This document shows positions 1 to 6,278 of a stretch of DNA of 8,222 nucleotides, piece after piece. The first letter of the stretch is position 1; each line of letters starts with the position of its first letter. The stretch is from Candidatus Ectomicrobium neotermitis (GTDB lineage Bacteria; Elusimicrobiota; Endomicrobiia; Endomicrobiales; Endomicrobiaceae): NCBI GenBank assembly GCA_031283745.1, contig JAITBH010000105.1, positions 1-8,222 on the forward strand. The letters are read 5' to 3'. The notes under the pieces were generated by a model that saw only the letters and a list, made by a program, of their open reading frames with translations, was not told the DNA's origin and did no database searches. The position numbers and the translations under genes are program-made.

Positions 1-58
1 AATAATATCGGTTCAAAGCGACGGGGTTTGTTCAAATTCCGTCGCTTTGCCTATTATT
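1..58 (+). promoter_or_regulatory. Long leader/intergenic hairpin upstream of the permease genes
   Basis: A perfect 11-bp inverted repeat pairs 14-24 (CAAAGCGACGG) with 39-49 (CCGTCGCTTTG). Inside it two G-U pairs and three A-U pairs (25-29 with 34-38) close a 4-nt loop at 30-33. Outside it AATAATA (1-7) can pair with TATTATT (52-58), with GG 10-11 facing CC 50-51. No U-run follows directly, so it is not a textbook intrinsic terminator. In ABC importer operons a stable hairpin often sits between the abundant binding-protein gene and the permease genes, as an mRNA stabiliser or partial terminator. That role is inferred here, since the upstream gene is not visible. Confidence 0.6.
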
Positions 59-68
59 AAACAATCAT

Positions 69-773
69 ATGGATATTAACGATTTTTTTTCATTCAAACG
101 TTTGCTTGAAAATTTGCCCGGTGTTCTAGCGGGCTTGCCCATAACCCTTTCAATTGTAGTCTCAGCTTTTATCATCGGTGGTCTTTTAGGTTTTCTTATT
201 GCTTTCATCAGGATAAGGCACATCAAAGTTCTTGAACAAATTGTCCTCGTCTACATTTCTTTTATGCGATGCACCCCGCTAATTGTTCAACTCTTTGTCG
301 TCTATTTCGGGTTGCCGGTTTTGGTTGGGTTTTTCGGCATAGACATAAACAAATGGAACAAATTGATCTTCGTTCTCATTGCTTACACCTTAAATGAAGG
401 TGCATTTCTCTCAGAGCTTATTCGTTCATCTCTCTTAGCTGTTCCAGCGGGTCAAACCGAAGCAGCTCACTCCATCGGCTTAAACGTTGTTCAGACTTAT
501 CTGCGGATAATCATCCCGCAAGCAGGCCGCATTGCAATACCGGGACTCGGCATTCAAATAATCAATCTTTTCCAAGGAACATCGCTGGCTTATCTCATGG
601 GAGTTTTAGACATGATGGGCAGAGCGCAAGCTATTGGTCTTGACACATATCACTCGCTTGAGGCGTATGTTGATGTGGCTTTGATTTTTATTGTCATCAG
701 CATTTTGTGCGAAAGATTTTTTGCTTATCTAAACAAGAGATATTCCTACTCTCTGCTTAAAGGGGGTTACTGA
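69..773 (+). CDS. Polar amino-acid ABC transporter permease (first of a pair)
   Basis: Integral membrane subunit of a polar amino-acid ABC importer (His/Glu/Gln/Arg/cystine permease family). The 234-residue protein is full length for the family. Hydrophobic segments lie near residues 20-46, 57-85, 98-116, 160-180 and 200-220. The family EAA loop that contacts the ATPase is at about 131-155 (EAAHSIGL, then PQAGRIAIP). The ATG at 69 fits the family N-terminus, but no clear Shine-Dalgarno precedes it; the start sits just after the 1-58 hairpin. Its stop overlaps the start of the next permease by one base, so the two are translationally coupled and probably form a heterodimeric channel, as in TcyL/TcyM-type cystine importers. 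The substrate cannot be read from a permease. The link to sulfur genes downstream makes a sulfur-containing amino compound plausible. Confidence 0.93.
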   Translation: MDINDFFSFKRLLENLPGVLAGLPITLSIVVSAFIIGGLLGFLIAFIRIRHIKVLEQIVLVYISFMRCTPLIVQLFVVYFGLPVLVGFFGIDINKWNKLIFVLIAYTLNEGAFLSELIRSSLLAVPAGQTEAAHSIGLNVVQTYLRIIIPQAGRIAIPGLGIQIINLFQGTSLAYLMGVLDMMGRAQAIGLDTYHSLEAYVDVALIFIVISILCERFFAYLNKRYSYSLLKGGY

Positions 774-1483
774 TGGATATACAGGTAGATTTTTTTTACA
801 GATGTTTTGTGCAGGGCGTGAAATATATTCCCATAACCCTCATCTTGGTTTTTGTCCCGATGTCTATTGCCTTAGTCGCCGGATATTTCATTGCAATAGC
901 AAGAGTTTTTAAGACTCCGTTTTTGGGAAAACTGCTGACTATTTATGTGACATTTTTTAGAGGGATCCCTAATATTTTGATCCTCACAATAGTCAACCTT
1001 CTTTTCCTTTTTAAGTTTGACGACTTTGCTGAATTTTTTGGTTTGTCGGCAAGAATTAGAGATGTCAATACGCTCTATATTGCCCTTGTGGGTTTGACTC
1101 TTTATCTTTTGCCCCGCATAACCGAGACGATAAGAAGTGCTTTGATTTCTGTCGACTGGAATCAATATGAAGCAGGTTTTTCTATCGGTATGACCAAGAG
1201 TCAGATAATGCGTTCTGTGATCATACCGCAAATGATCCCTGTGATGATCCCCGTTTTTACAAACAACTTTATCGGGCTTATGAAAAACTCCGCAGTGGTT
1301 TTTGTCGTCGGTGTTGTAGATGTCTTAAACGCCTCTGTCATTGAGGGATCGGATTATTATGCTTATGTTGAGGCTTATGTGGCGGCGGCGATAATTTATT
1401 GGATTATTGGTCTATGTTTTGAGCGAGTTTTCATTTATCTTGAAAATTATACAGGCAGATACAGAAAGGCTTTGGTGAAATAA
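773..1483 (+). CDS. Polar amino-acid ABC transporter permease (second of a pair)
   Basis: Second membrane subunit of the same importer, 236 residues. It has the family pattern: a first membrane segment near 18-45, RGIPN at 63-67 at the start of the next segment, and the EAA loop at about 133-158 (EAGFSIGM, then IIPQMIPVMIP). The C-terminal membrane segment is near 200-220. The start ATG overlaps the previous stop (TGATG) and has an AGGGGG ribosome binding site at 761-766. The two permeases differ clearly in sequence, so this is a heteromeric pair and not a recent duplication. No ATPase or binding protein of this family follows, so both should lie upstream of the window. The next gene begins one base after the stop, which ties the importer to the NifB-type gene. 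Confidence 0.93.
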   Translation: MDIQVDFFYRCFVQGVKYIPITLILVFVPMSIALVAGYFIAIARVFKTPFLGKLLTIYVTFFRGIPNILILTIVNLLFLFKFDDFAEFFGLSARIRDVNTLYIALVGLTLYLLPRITETIRSALISVDWNQYEAGFSIGMTKSQIMRSVIIPQMIPVMIPVFTNNFIGLMKNSAVVFVVGVVDVLNASVIEGSDYYAYVEAYVAAAIIYWIIGLCFERVFIYLENYTGRYRKALVK

Positions 1484-1484
1484 A

Positions 1485-2351
1485 ATGGGCGAAAACGATT
1501 TATTGAGGCACCCTTGTTTTAACTCGCAATCCTCTCATAATGTCGGTCGTATTCATTTGCCCGTAAGCCCCACTTGCAATATCTCTTGCCGCTTTTGCCG
1601 TCGAGAATTTGACAAAGTTCAAAACAGGCCCGGCGTGAGCTTTGGCATCCTTAAAAAAGAAAATGTTGCCGACACTTTGCAAAAAGCGATTGCTTTATGC
1701 CCACAAATAAATGTCATCGGTATAGCCGGGCCGGGCGAATCTTTAGACGGCAACAATGCCCTCGATGCCTTAGAAATTGCCCATCGCAAATACCCATTTC
1801 TCATCAAATGCCTCAGCACAAACGGTTTGCTCTTGCCCTCTAAAGTTGACGATTTGGTTAGCAGGGGAGTGCTTACTTTAACCGTAACAGTCAATGCCGT
1901 TTCCCCAGAAATTCTTGCAGATATTGTCGCTCAAATTTCTTATGAGGGGAAAATCATCAAGGGCATTGAGGCTGCAGAAATCTTGATAAGCAATCAGCTT
2001 GAGGGAATTCGGAAAGCTGCATCGGCGGGCTTAAAAGTTAAGGTCAACACGGTTTTGATACCGCAGATAAATTTTTCACACATTGCAGACATTGCCCAAG
2101 CAGTCCAAAAAGCTGGGGCATCTATCTACAATATCATTCCGCTAATTCCTCAAGGGGACTTTTTTAATTATGCACCGCCAGATTGCTCGATGATCTCAGT
2201 TGCTCGTCAGAAAGCCCAAAAATACATTGAGATTTTTTATCACTGCCGGCATTGCAGAGCAGATGCTTGCGGCATTCCATCAAAAAACGATTTTGCTAAA
2301 CAGCTATATAATGGTATAGAAATGTTGCCCGAGACCTTCTCGCACGGCTGA
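1485..2351 (+). CDS. nifB: NifB-type radical SAM protein (nitrogenase-family cofactor precursor synthase)
   Basis: In nitrogenase systems NifB fuses two [4Fe-4S] units with insertion of a SAM-derived carbide and a sulfur, giving the 8Fe-9S-C core (NifB-co). The 288-residue protein shows the whole NifB signature: N-terminal HPC at 9-11, the radical SAM CxxxCxxC motif at Cys31/35/38, RPGVS at 48-52, AGPGES at 81-86, LSTNG at 110-114, AAEILISNQLEG at 163-174, NTVLIPQIN at 188-196, NIIPL at 216-220, and the C-terminal HCRHCRADA (Cys254/Cys257) that holds a substrate cluster in characterised NifB. It lacks the C-terminal NifX-like domain of many proteobacterial NifBs; a separate protein of that family is encoded next. 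The ATG lies one base after the permease stop with only a weak ribosome binding site, suggesting coupling. Family membership is firm. The enzyme receiving the cofactor is not visible. Confidence 0.93.
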   Translation: MGENDLLRHPCFNSQSSHNVGRIHLPVSPTCNISCRFCRREFDKVQNRPGVSFGILKKENVADTLQKAIALCPQINVIGIAGPGESLDGNNALDALEIAHRKYPFLIKCLSTNGLLLPSKVDDLVSRGVLTLTVTVNAVSPEILADIVAQISYEGKIIKGIEAAEILISNQLEGIRKAASAGLKVKVNTVLIPQINFSHIADIAQAVQKAGASIYNIIPLIPQGDFFNYAPPDCSMISVARQKAQKYIEIFYHCRHCRADACGIPSKNDFAKQLYNGIEMLPETFSHG

Positions 2352-2390
2352 CGGAACACTACCTATATACAGAGTATGCGGAGCAAAAAA

Positions 2391-2398
2391 AAGGGTGG
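2391..2398 (+). promoter_or_regulatory. Ribosome binding site deciding the start of the NifX-like gene
   Basis: AAGGGTGG ends five bases before ATG 2404. The in-frame GTG at 2395 lies inside this ribosome binding site and has no site of its own, so ATG 2404 is preferred. The encoded MKIAYSSTDG also matches the usual start of NifX-type domains. Confidence 0.6.
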
Positions 2399-2403
2399 AT
2401 AAA

Positions 2404-2718
2404 ATGAAAATAGCTTACTCAAGTACTGATGGAAAGTTTGTGGATATTCATTTTGGAAAGTGTTCAAGCTGGACCATTGCCGACTTTTCAAACGGCAAAA
2501 TTAAGGTTTTGGAAACTCGCAAAACTCCGCGTTTATGCCAAGCAGGAGGGCATACTCAGGAGCTTGCTTGCGATATGTTTGACCTGCTTAGCGATTGCAA
2601 AATTATCGTTACGGTGCGTATGGGAATTTGGATCAAACATTTTGCCCAGCAAAGGGGCATAAAAGTCATTGAATATATCGGTGAAATTGAAAAATCTCTG
2701 GAAAATGCAGAGAGTTAA
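2404..2718 (+). CDS. Stand-alone NifX/NafY-type iron-molybdenum cofactor-binding protein
   Basis: A small cytoplasmic protein (104 residues from the preferred ATG) of the dinitrogenase iron-molybdenum cofactor family, which includes NifX, NafY, VnfX and the C-terminal domain of NifB. These bind and carry NifB-co or maturing cofactor. Visible family marks are the first strand IAYSSTDG (3-10), VDIHFGK (13-19) with the conserved HFG, an ETRKTPRLCQAGGH segment at 37-50 matching the RxCQGG region of NifB C-terminal domains, and the final strand RGIKVIEY (84-91). His16, Cys45 and His50 are candidate cluster ligands by position. It sits between the NifB and NifH-like genes, with 52 bp before it and 15 bp after. 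Together with the truncated NifB it equals a split form of the fused NifB-NifX arrangement. A generic metal-cluster carrier remains possible. Confidence 0.85.
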   Translation: MKIAYSSTDGKFVDIHFGKCSSWTIADFSNGKIKVLETRKTPRLCQAGGHTQELACDMFDLLSDCKIIVTVRMGIWIKHFAQQRGIKVIEYIGEIEKSLENAES

Positions 2719-2733
2719 GGAGAGAGAGAGAAA

Positions 2734-3609
2734 ATGGCAAAAAAAATCAAAAAAATAGCCATCTATGGAAAGGGGGGAATTGGTAAGTCGACCACCACAT
2801 CTAATATCAGTGCAGCTTTGTCTGTGCTGGGCTATAAAGTTATGCAGTTTGGCTGCGATCCAAAAAGCGACTCCACAAACACTTTACGCGAGGGCAACTA
2901 TATATCGACCGTTCTCGATTCTTTGCGTGAAGATCCAAATCTCAAAGCAGACAAAGTTGTTCAAAAGGGGTTTAATGGAATTTTTTGCTTTGAGGCGGGC
3001 GGCCCGGCACAGGGTGTCGGATGTGCAGGCAGAGGAATAACTACAGCCGTTTCCCTTTTTGAGCAGCAAAACATTTTCCAAGATTTGGATTTAGATTTCA
3101 TCATCTTTGATGTCTTAGGCGATGTTGTATGCGGCGGTTTTGCTGTTCCTATTAGAGAGGGAATTGCTGACCATGTTTTTACAGTTTCATCGTCGGATTT
3201 TATGTCGATTTATGCAGCCAATAATCTCTTTTCGGGCATAAAAAAGTATTCAAACAGTGGAGGGGCATTGCTCGGCGGAGTGATAGCCAATTCCGTAAAT
3301 CAGCCTTACTCAAAAGAGATAATCAACGATTTTGTAAACAAAACCGACACATCGGTTATAGATTATATTCCTCGTTCCACAACTGTTACCCAGAGCGAGC
3401 TGCAAGGCAAGACCACGATCGAGGCTTTTCCAAACTCAAACCAAGCCAAGATCTATATGTCGCTTGCACAAAAAATTGCTGCCCACGAAATTTCTAAAAC
3501 CCCATCGCCCCTTGCCGTATCATCTCTACGCGACTGGGCTGCCGGCTGGGCAAAACGTTTGCTGGCAATGGAAACAGGAGAAATTCAGGATGTAAAAGAA
3601 GGCGTGTAG
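2734..3609 (+). CDS. nifH: NifH-like nitrogenase-type iron protein (ATP-dependent reductase)
   Basis: Homodimeric [4Fe-4S] ATPase that feeds electrons to a NifDK-type partner. The 291 residues are full length. Key features are the P-loop GKGGIGKST (12-20), CDPKSDST (41-48), the cluster ligands Cys97 in GVGCAGRG and Cys133 in DVVCGGF, the switch II DVLGD (126-130) and YAANN (160-164). Arg100 is at the site ADP-ribosylated in some NifH proteins. The C-terminal part (about 255-291, with LRDWAAGWAKRLLAMETG) differs from the MDELEELLMEFG helix of true nitrogenase NifH. That difference, and the missing NifD/K, place it more naturally among nitrogenase-like (group IV) iron proteins. NifB and NifX next door argue against a BchL or CfbC role, since those systems do not need NifB. 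A purine-rich AAGGAGAGAG ribosome binding site starts inside the preceding stop. The symbol denotes the family only. Confidence 0.9.
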   Translation: MAKKIKKIAIYGKGGIGKSTTTSNISAALSVLGYKVMQFGCDPKSDSTNTLREGNYISTVLDSLREDPNLKADKVVQKGFNGIFCFEAGGPAQGVGCAGRGITTAVSLFEQQNIFQDLDLDFIIFDVLGDVVCGGFAVPIREGIADHVFTVSSSDFMSIYAANNLFSGIKKYSNSGGALLGGVIANSVNQPYSKEIINDFVNKTDTSVIDYIPRSTTVTQSELQGKTTIEAFPNSNQAKIYMSLAQKIAAHEISKTPSPLAVSSLRDWAAGWAKRLLAMETGEIQDVKEGV

Positions 3610-3640
3610 TTTTATGGAGCTGTATCAGATAGAGCAAAAC

Positions 3641-3690
3641 AGGAGGTTGTCTTGATAGCGTTAAAAAATGTCAACAGAGGTTTTAAGGCA
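3641..3690 (+). repeat. Diverged direct repeat of the metN ribosome binding site and first 13 codons (copy 1)
   Basis: This 50-bp stretch aligns without gaps to 5224-5273, with 42 of 50 positions identical by eye. It includes the AGGAGG, the 5-base spacer, the TTG start and the codons for MIALKNVNRGFKA versus MIELRNVNKVFKT in metN. Similarity stops abruptly on both sides. It looks like the remnant of a metN start left by a duplication, or by insertion of the metY segment. Confidence 0.75.
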
Positions 3691-3915
3691 GGTTCTTTAC
3701 TGAGGGATAGTTATGGAGATATTTCCGACCTTCTCAGAAAGCCAAAATCTATGTTTTCTCATGGCGGGGTTTGCATAATGACATGTCCCTTAGGGGACGA
3801 TAAAGAATATATGCAAGCACATCAATTAGTAAAGACGGAGCCGAACATTGCAGAAAATACGGCTCAAAAAACAATGCAGGTAATTTTAGAATTTCAAAAA
3901 GGAGACACATTATGA
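3652..3915 (+). CDS. Small hypothetical ORF with a metN-like N-terminus; possible remnant or leader
   Basis: This 87-residue ORF starts at TTG 3652, with a perfect AGGAGG five bases upstream, and ends in an ATGA overlap with metY, so it is probably translated and coupled to metY. Residues 1-13 are a diverged copy of the MetN N-terminus; after that all similarity to MetN is lost and no Walker A motif follows. I do not recognise the rest. It carries a short HGGVCIMTC segment (37-45, Cys41 and Cys45) and an acidic, helical-looking C-terminal half, with no membrane segment or signal peptide. It may be a decayed metN start fused in frame to former intergenic or other coding sequence, a translational leader for metY, or a genuine small protein whose first codons were captured from metN. 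Translation seems likely; function is unknown. Confidence 0.45.
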   Translation: MIALKNVNRGFKAGSLLRDSYGDISDLLRKPKSMFSHGGVCIMTCPLGDDKEYMQAHQLVKTEPNIAENTAQKTMQVILEFQKGDTL

Positions 3916-5204
3916 GCAATAACAATTACAAATTTGAGACTTTACAGGTTCATGTAGGACAGGAAAAGCCCGACAGTGCTACAGATTCAAGAGCGGTGCC
4001 GATTTATCAGACGAGTTCTTATGTTTTTAAGGATACAGCACAGGCGGCGGGAAGGTTTGCACTTAGCGAAGGCGGAAATATCTATACTCGAATTATGAAT
4101 CCCACTTGGGATGTCTTTGAACAACGTATATCCGCTTTAGAAAAAGGCATTGGAGCGCTTGCGACGGCTTCGGGCGCGGCGGCAACCGCTTATGCAATTC
4201 AAAACATAGCACGTTCGGGGGATCATATAGTCTCAGATAAATTTATTTATGGAGGGACTTACAATTATTTTTCAAACACCCTCGAAGATTCGGGCATAAA
4301 AACAACTTTTGTCGATGGTTCTAATCCTCAAAATTTTCAAAATGCCATCAAGGCCAATACAAGAGCGATTTTTATTGAAACTTTAGGAAATCCCAACTCT
4401 ACCATTATAGACATAGAAGCTGTTGCCGATATAGCTCACAAAAACGGCATTCCTCTTTTGGTAGACAACACTTTCGCCACTCCGTTTTTATTAAAACCTA
4501 TTGATTTTGGGGCTGATATTGTTATTCACAGTGCTACAAAATTTATCGGCGGACATGGTTCGACAATAGGCGGAGTGATAGTTGACGGCGGGAAATTCAA
4601 TTGGGCGCAAAATGACAAGTTTCCTGGACTTTCAAAACCCAATCCCAGTTATCACGGAGTTGTTTTTACAGATGCGGTAGGGGCGGCGGCTTATATAATA
4701 AAAGCCCGAACCACTCTTTTAAGGGACACCGGCGCGGCTATCAGCCCTTTCAACGCATGGCTGCTTTTGCAGGGACTTGAAACCTTGTCTTTAAGAGTTG
4801 AGAGGCATGTTTCAAATGCTCTAAAAGTCGTCGACTTTTTATCACAACATCCTCAAGTTGAAACTGTAAACCACCCTTCCTTAAAAAACCGTATAGATCA
4901 TCATCTTTATAAACGTTATTTCGGAAAATACGGCGGTAGCTCAATTTTTACTTTTGAGATTAAAGGTGGTCCTCAAAAAGCTAAAAGTTTCATAGATAAT
5001 TTGAAATTGTTCTCGCAGTTAGCCAATGTCGCCGATGTAAAATCTTTAGTCATTCATCCTGCTTCGACTACTCATTCGCAGTTAAGCGGGGAGCAGCTTC
5101 TTGATTCGGGGATTAAACCTTCGACGGTTCGTTTATCTATAGGCATTGAGCATATTGACGACATAATTGCAGATTTATCTTTTGCTTTTGACGCTGTGAA
5201 ATAA
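3912..5204 (+). CDS. metY: O-acetylhomoserine sulfhydrylase (aminocarboxypropyltransferase)
   Basis: PLP enzyme of the Cys/Met metabolism family. It joins sulfide or methanethiol to O-acetyl-L-homoserine, giving homocysteine or methionine plus acetate. The 430 residues match the usual MetY length, longer than cystathionine gamma-synthase or beta-lyase. Marks in order are FETLQVHVGQ (8-17), AVPIYQTSSYVF (28-39), the phosphate-binding YTRIMNPT (58-65), SGAAATAYA (87-95), ETLGNPNS (156-163), the PLP-binding DNTFATP (185-191), and SATKFIGGHG (207-216) with Lys210 as the Schiff-base lysine. SLVIHPASTTHSQL near the C-terminus is typical of MetY. AAAGGAGA at 3898-3905 serves ATG 3912, which overlaps the small ORF by four bases. 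Placement after NifB/NifX/NifH-like genes suggests it captures methanethiol made by a nitrogenase-like reductase. Ordinary sulfide assimilation is the alternative. Confidence 0.93.
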   Translation: MSNNNYKFETLQVHVGQEKPDSATDSRAVPIYQTSSYVFKDTAQAAGRFALSEGGNIYTRIMNPTWDVFEQRISALEKGIGALATASGAAATAYAIQNIARSGDHIVSDKFIYGGTYNYFSNTLEDSGIKTTFVDGSNPQNFQNAIKANTRAIFIETLGNPNSTIIDIEAVADIAHKNGIPLLVDNTFATPFLLKPIDFGADIVIHSATKFIGGHGSTIGGVIVDGGKFNWAQNDKFPGLSKPNPSYHGVVFTDAVGAAAYIIKARTTLLRDTGAAISPFNAWLLLQGLETLSLRVERHVSNALKVVDFLSQHPQVETVNHPSLKNRIDHHLYKRYFGKYGGSSIFTFEIKGGPQKAKSFIDNLKLFSQLANVADVKSLVIHPASTTHSQLSGEQLLDSGIKPSTVRLSIGIEHIDDIIADLSFAFDAVK

Positions 5205-5223
5205 AACATAAACCGTTTTTAAT

Positions 5224-5229
5224 AGGAGG
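5224..5229 (+). promoter_or_regulatory. Ribosome binding site for the TTG start of metN
   Basis: AGGAGG lies five bases before TTG 5235. An ATG at 5230 in another frame meets a stop after one codon, so TTG is the real start. The same site, spacer length and TTG recur at 3641-3654. Confidence 0.8.
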
Positions 5230-5273
5230 ATGTTTTGATAGAGCTAAGAAATGTCAACAAAGTTTTTAAGACA
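5224..5273 (+). repeat. Direct repeat, metN ribosome binding site and first 13 codons (copy 2, functional)
   Basis: The intact partner of the diverged copy at 3641-3690. Here it leads into a complete MetN reading frame. Confidence 0.75.
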
Positions 5274-6278
5274 AAAGCTTCAGAAGTCCGAGCCTTAAAA
5301 AATGTATCAGTCAAAATAGAAGAAGGAGAAATTTTTGGTGTTATCGGTTTAAGTGGAGCAGGAAAAAGCACATTGATTAGGTGCATAAATTTGTTAGAGC
5401 GTCCCGACTCGGGTGAAGTGATAGTCGACGGAGACGATTTGATGAAATTTAACCCCAACCAAATAAGAGAGAAGAGACAAGAGATAGGTATGATTTTCCA
5501 ACTATTCAATCTTTTTCGTTCCAGAACCATTGCCGAAAATATAGCCTTCCCACTCCTAAACAAAAAACATTCCCAAAAAGAAATTGATGATCGAGTAAAC
5601 GAACTGTTAGAGCTTGTCGGTCTTGAAAGCAAAATTAACGGCTACCCGTCTCAGCTTTCAGGGGGTCAAAAGCAGAGGGTTGGTATTGCCAGAGCTTTGG
5701 CTACCCACCCCAAAATTCTTCTCTGCGATGAGGCGACTTCAGCCCTTGACCCAAAAACAACCCAGTCGATACTCGCTTTGCTTAAAGATCTCAATAAGAA
5801 ATTAAATCTCACTATTGTCATAGTTACCCACGAAATGGGCGTGATAAAGTCCATATGCAATGAGGTCGCCGTGATGGAGGGTGGTGAAGTGATTGAAAGC
5901 GGAGAGGTGTTCCATATTTTTGCCAATCCTCAACACAAGCTCACTAAAGATTTCATCACCACCACTTCCTCACTCAAAAAGACGTATGACTTGCTTGAAG
6001 AAAATTCCATCGTTATGCAGCTAAAGCCGGGCGAAGTGTTAGCACACTTTGAATACATAGGACCAAGTTCGATAGAGGCTTTGGTTTCAACTTTGTCGAT
6101 AAAATTCAACATTCACCTAAACATTATTTTTGCAGACCTCGACATAATTCTTGATCTGCCTATGGGCGGGTTGATACTTATTATTAGCGGTCCGGCTGAG
6201 GCACAAGCAGCAGCGTTTGAATATATCAGCAAGAAAGGCGTTAAAGTGGAGGTAATTAAAAAGTATGGAGATAATTAA
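5235..6278 (+). CDS. metN: Methionine ABC transporter ATP-binding protein
   Basis: ATPase of the MetNIQ importer for L- and D-methionine. The 347 residues carry an N-terminal ABC domain: Walker A GLSGAGKST (38-46), Q-loop Gln89, signature LSGGQKQR (141-148), Walker B ILLCDE (161-166) and H-loop His199. A C-terminal NIL (ACT-like) regulatory domain covers about 258-342. In characterised MetN this domain binds methionine and shuts down transport when internal methionine is high, so feedback inhibition is expected here. Translation starts at TTG 5235 behind a strong AGGAGG. The gene follows metY by 30 bp and overlaps metI by 14 bp, the usual metN-metI coupling. A second, truncated copy of its first codons lies upstream of metY. 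Confidence 0.95.
   Translation: MIELRNVNKVFKTKASEVRALKNVSVKIEEGEIFGVIGLSGAGKSTLIRCINLLERPDSGEVIVDGDDLMKFNPNQIREKRQEIGMIFQLFNLFRSRTIAENIAFPLLNKKHSQKEIDDRVNELLELVGLESKINGYPSQLSGGQKQRVGIARALATHPKILLCDEATSALDPKTTQSILALLKDLNKKLNLTIVIVTHEMGVIKSICNEVAVMEGGEVIESGEVFHIFANPQHKLTKDFITTTSSLKKTYDLLEENSIVMQLKPGEVLAHFEYIGPSSIEALVSTLSIKFNIHLNIIFADLDIILDLPMGGLILIISGPAEAQAAAFEYISKKGVKVEVIKKYGDN

Noticed and set aside
872..1231. 119-residue minus-strand open frame
   Set aside because: It is antisense to a clear permease gene, with a non-protein-like composition.
1485..3609. Calling the locus a nitrogen-fixation (nif) cluster
   Set aside because: No nifD, nifK, nifE or nifN is present, the NifH-like C-terminus is atypical, and the neighbours are methionine genes. 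Family names are used without claiming N2 fixation.
2734..3609. BchL/ChlL or CfbC (protochlorophyllide or coenzyme F430 reductases) as the identity of the iron protein
   Set aside because: Those systems do not need NifB or NifX, and no tetrapyrrole genes are nearby.
3610..3911. SAM (S-box) or T-box riboswitch before metY
   Set aside because: I looked for the conserved S-box core and the T-box AGGGTGGNACCGCG element and saw neither. The only structure noted is a short GTCCC/GGGAC hairpin at 3785-3798.
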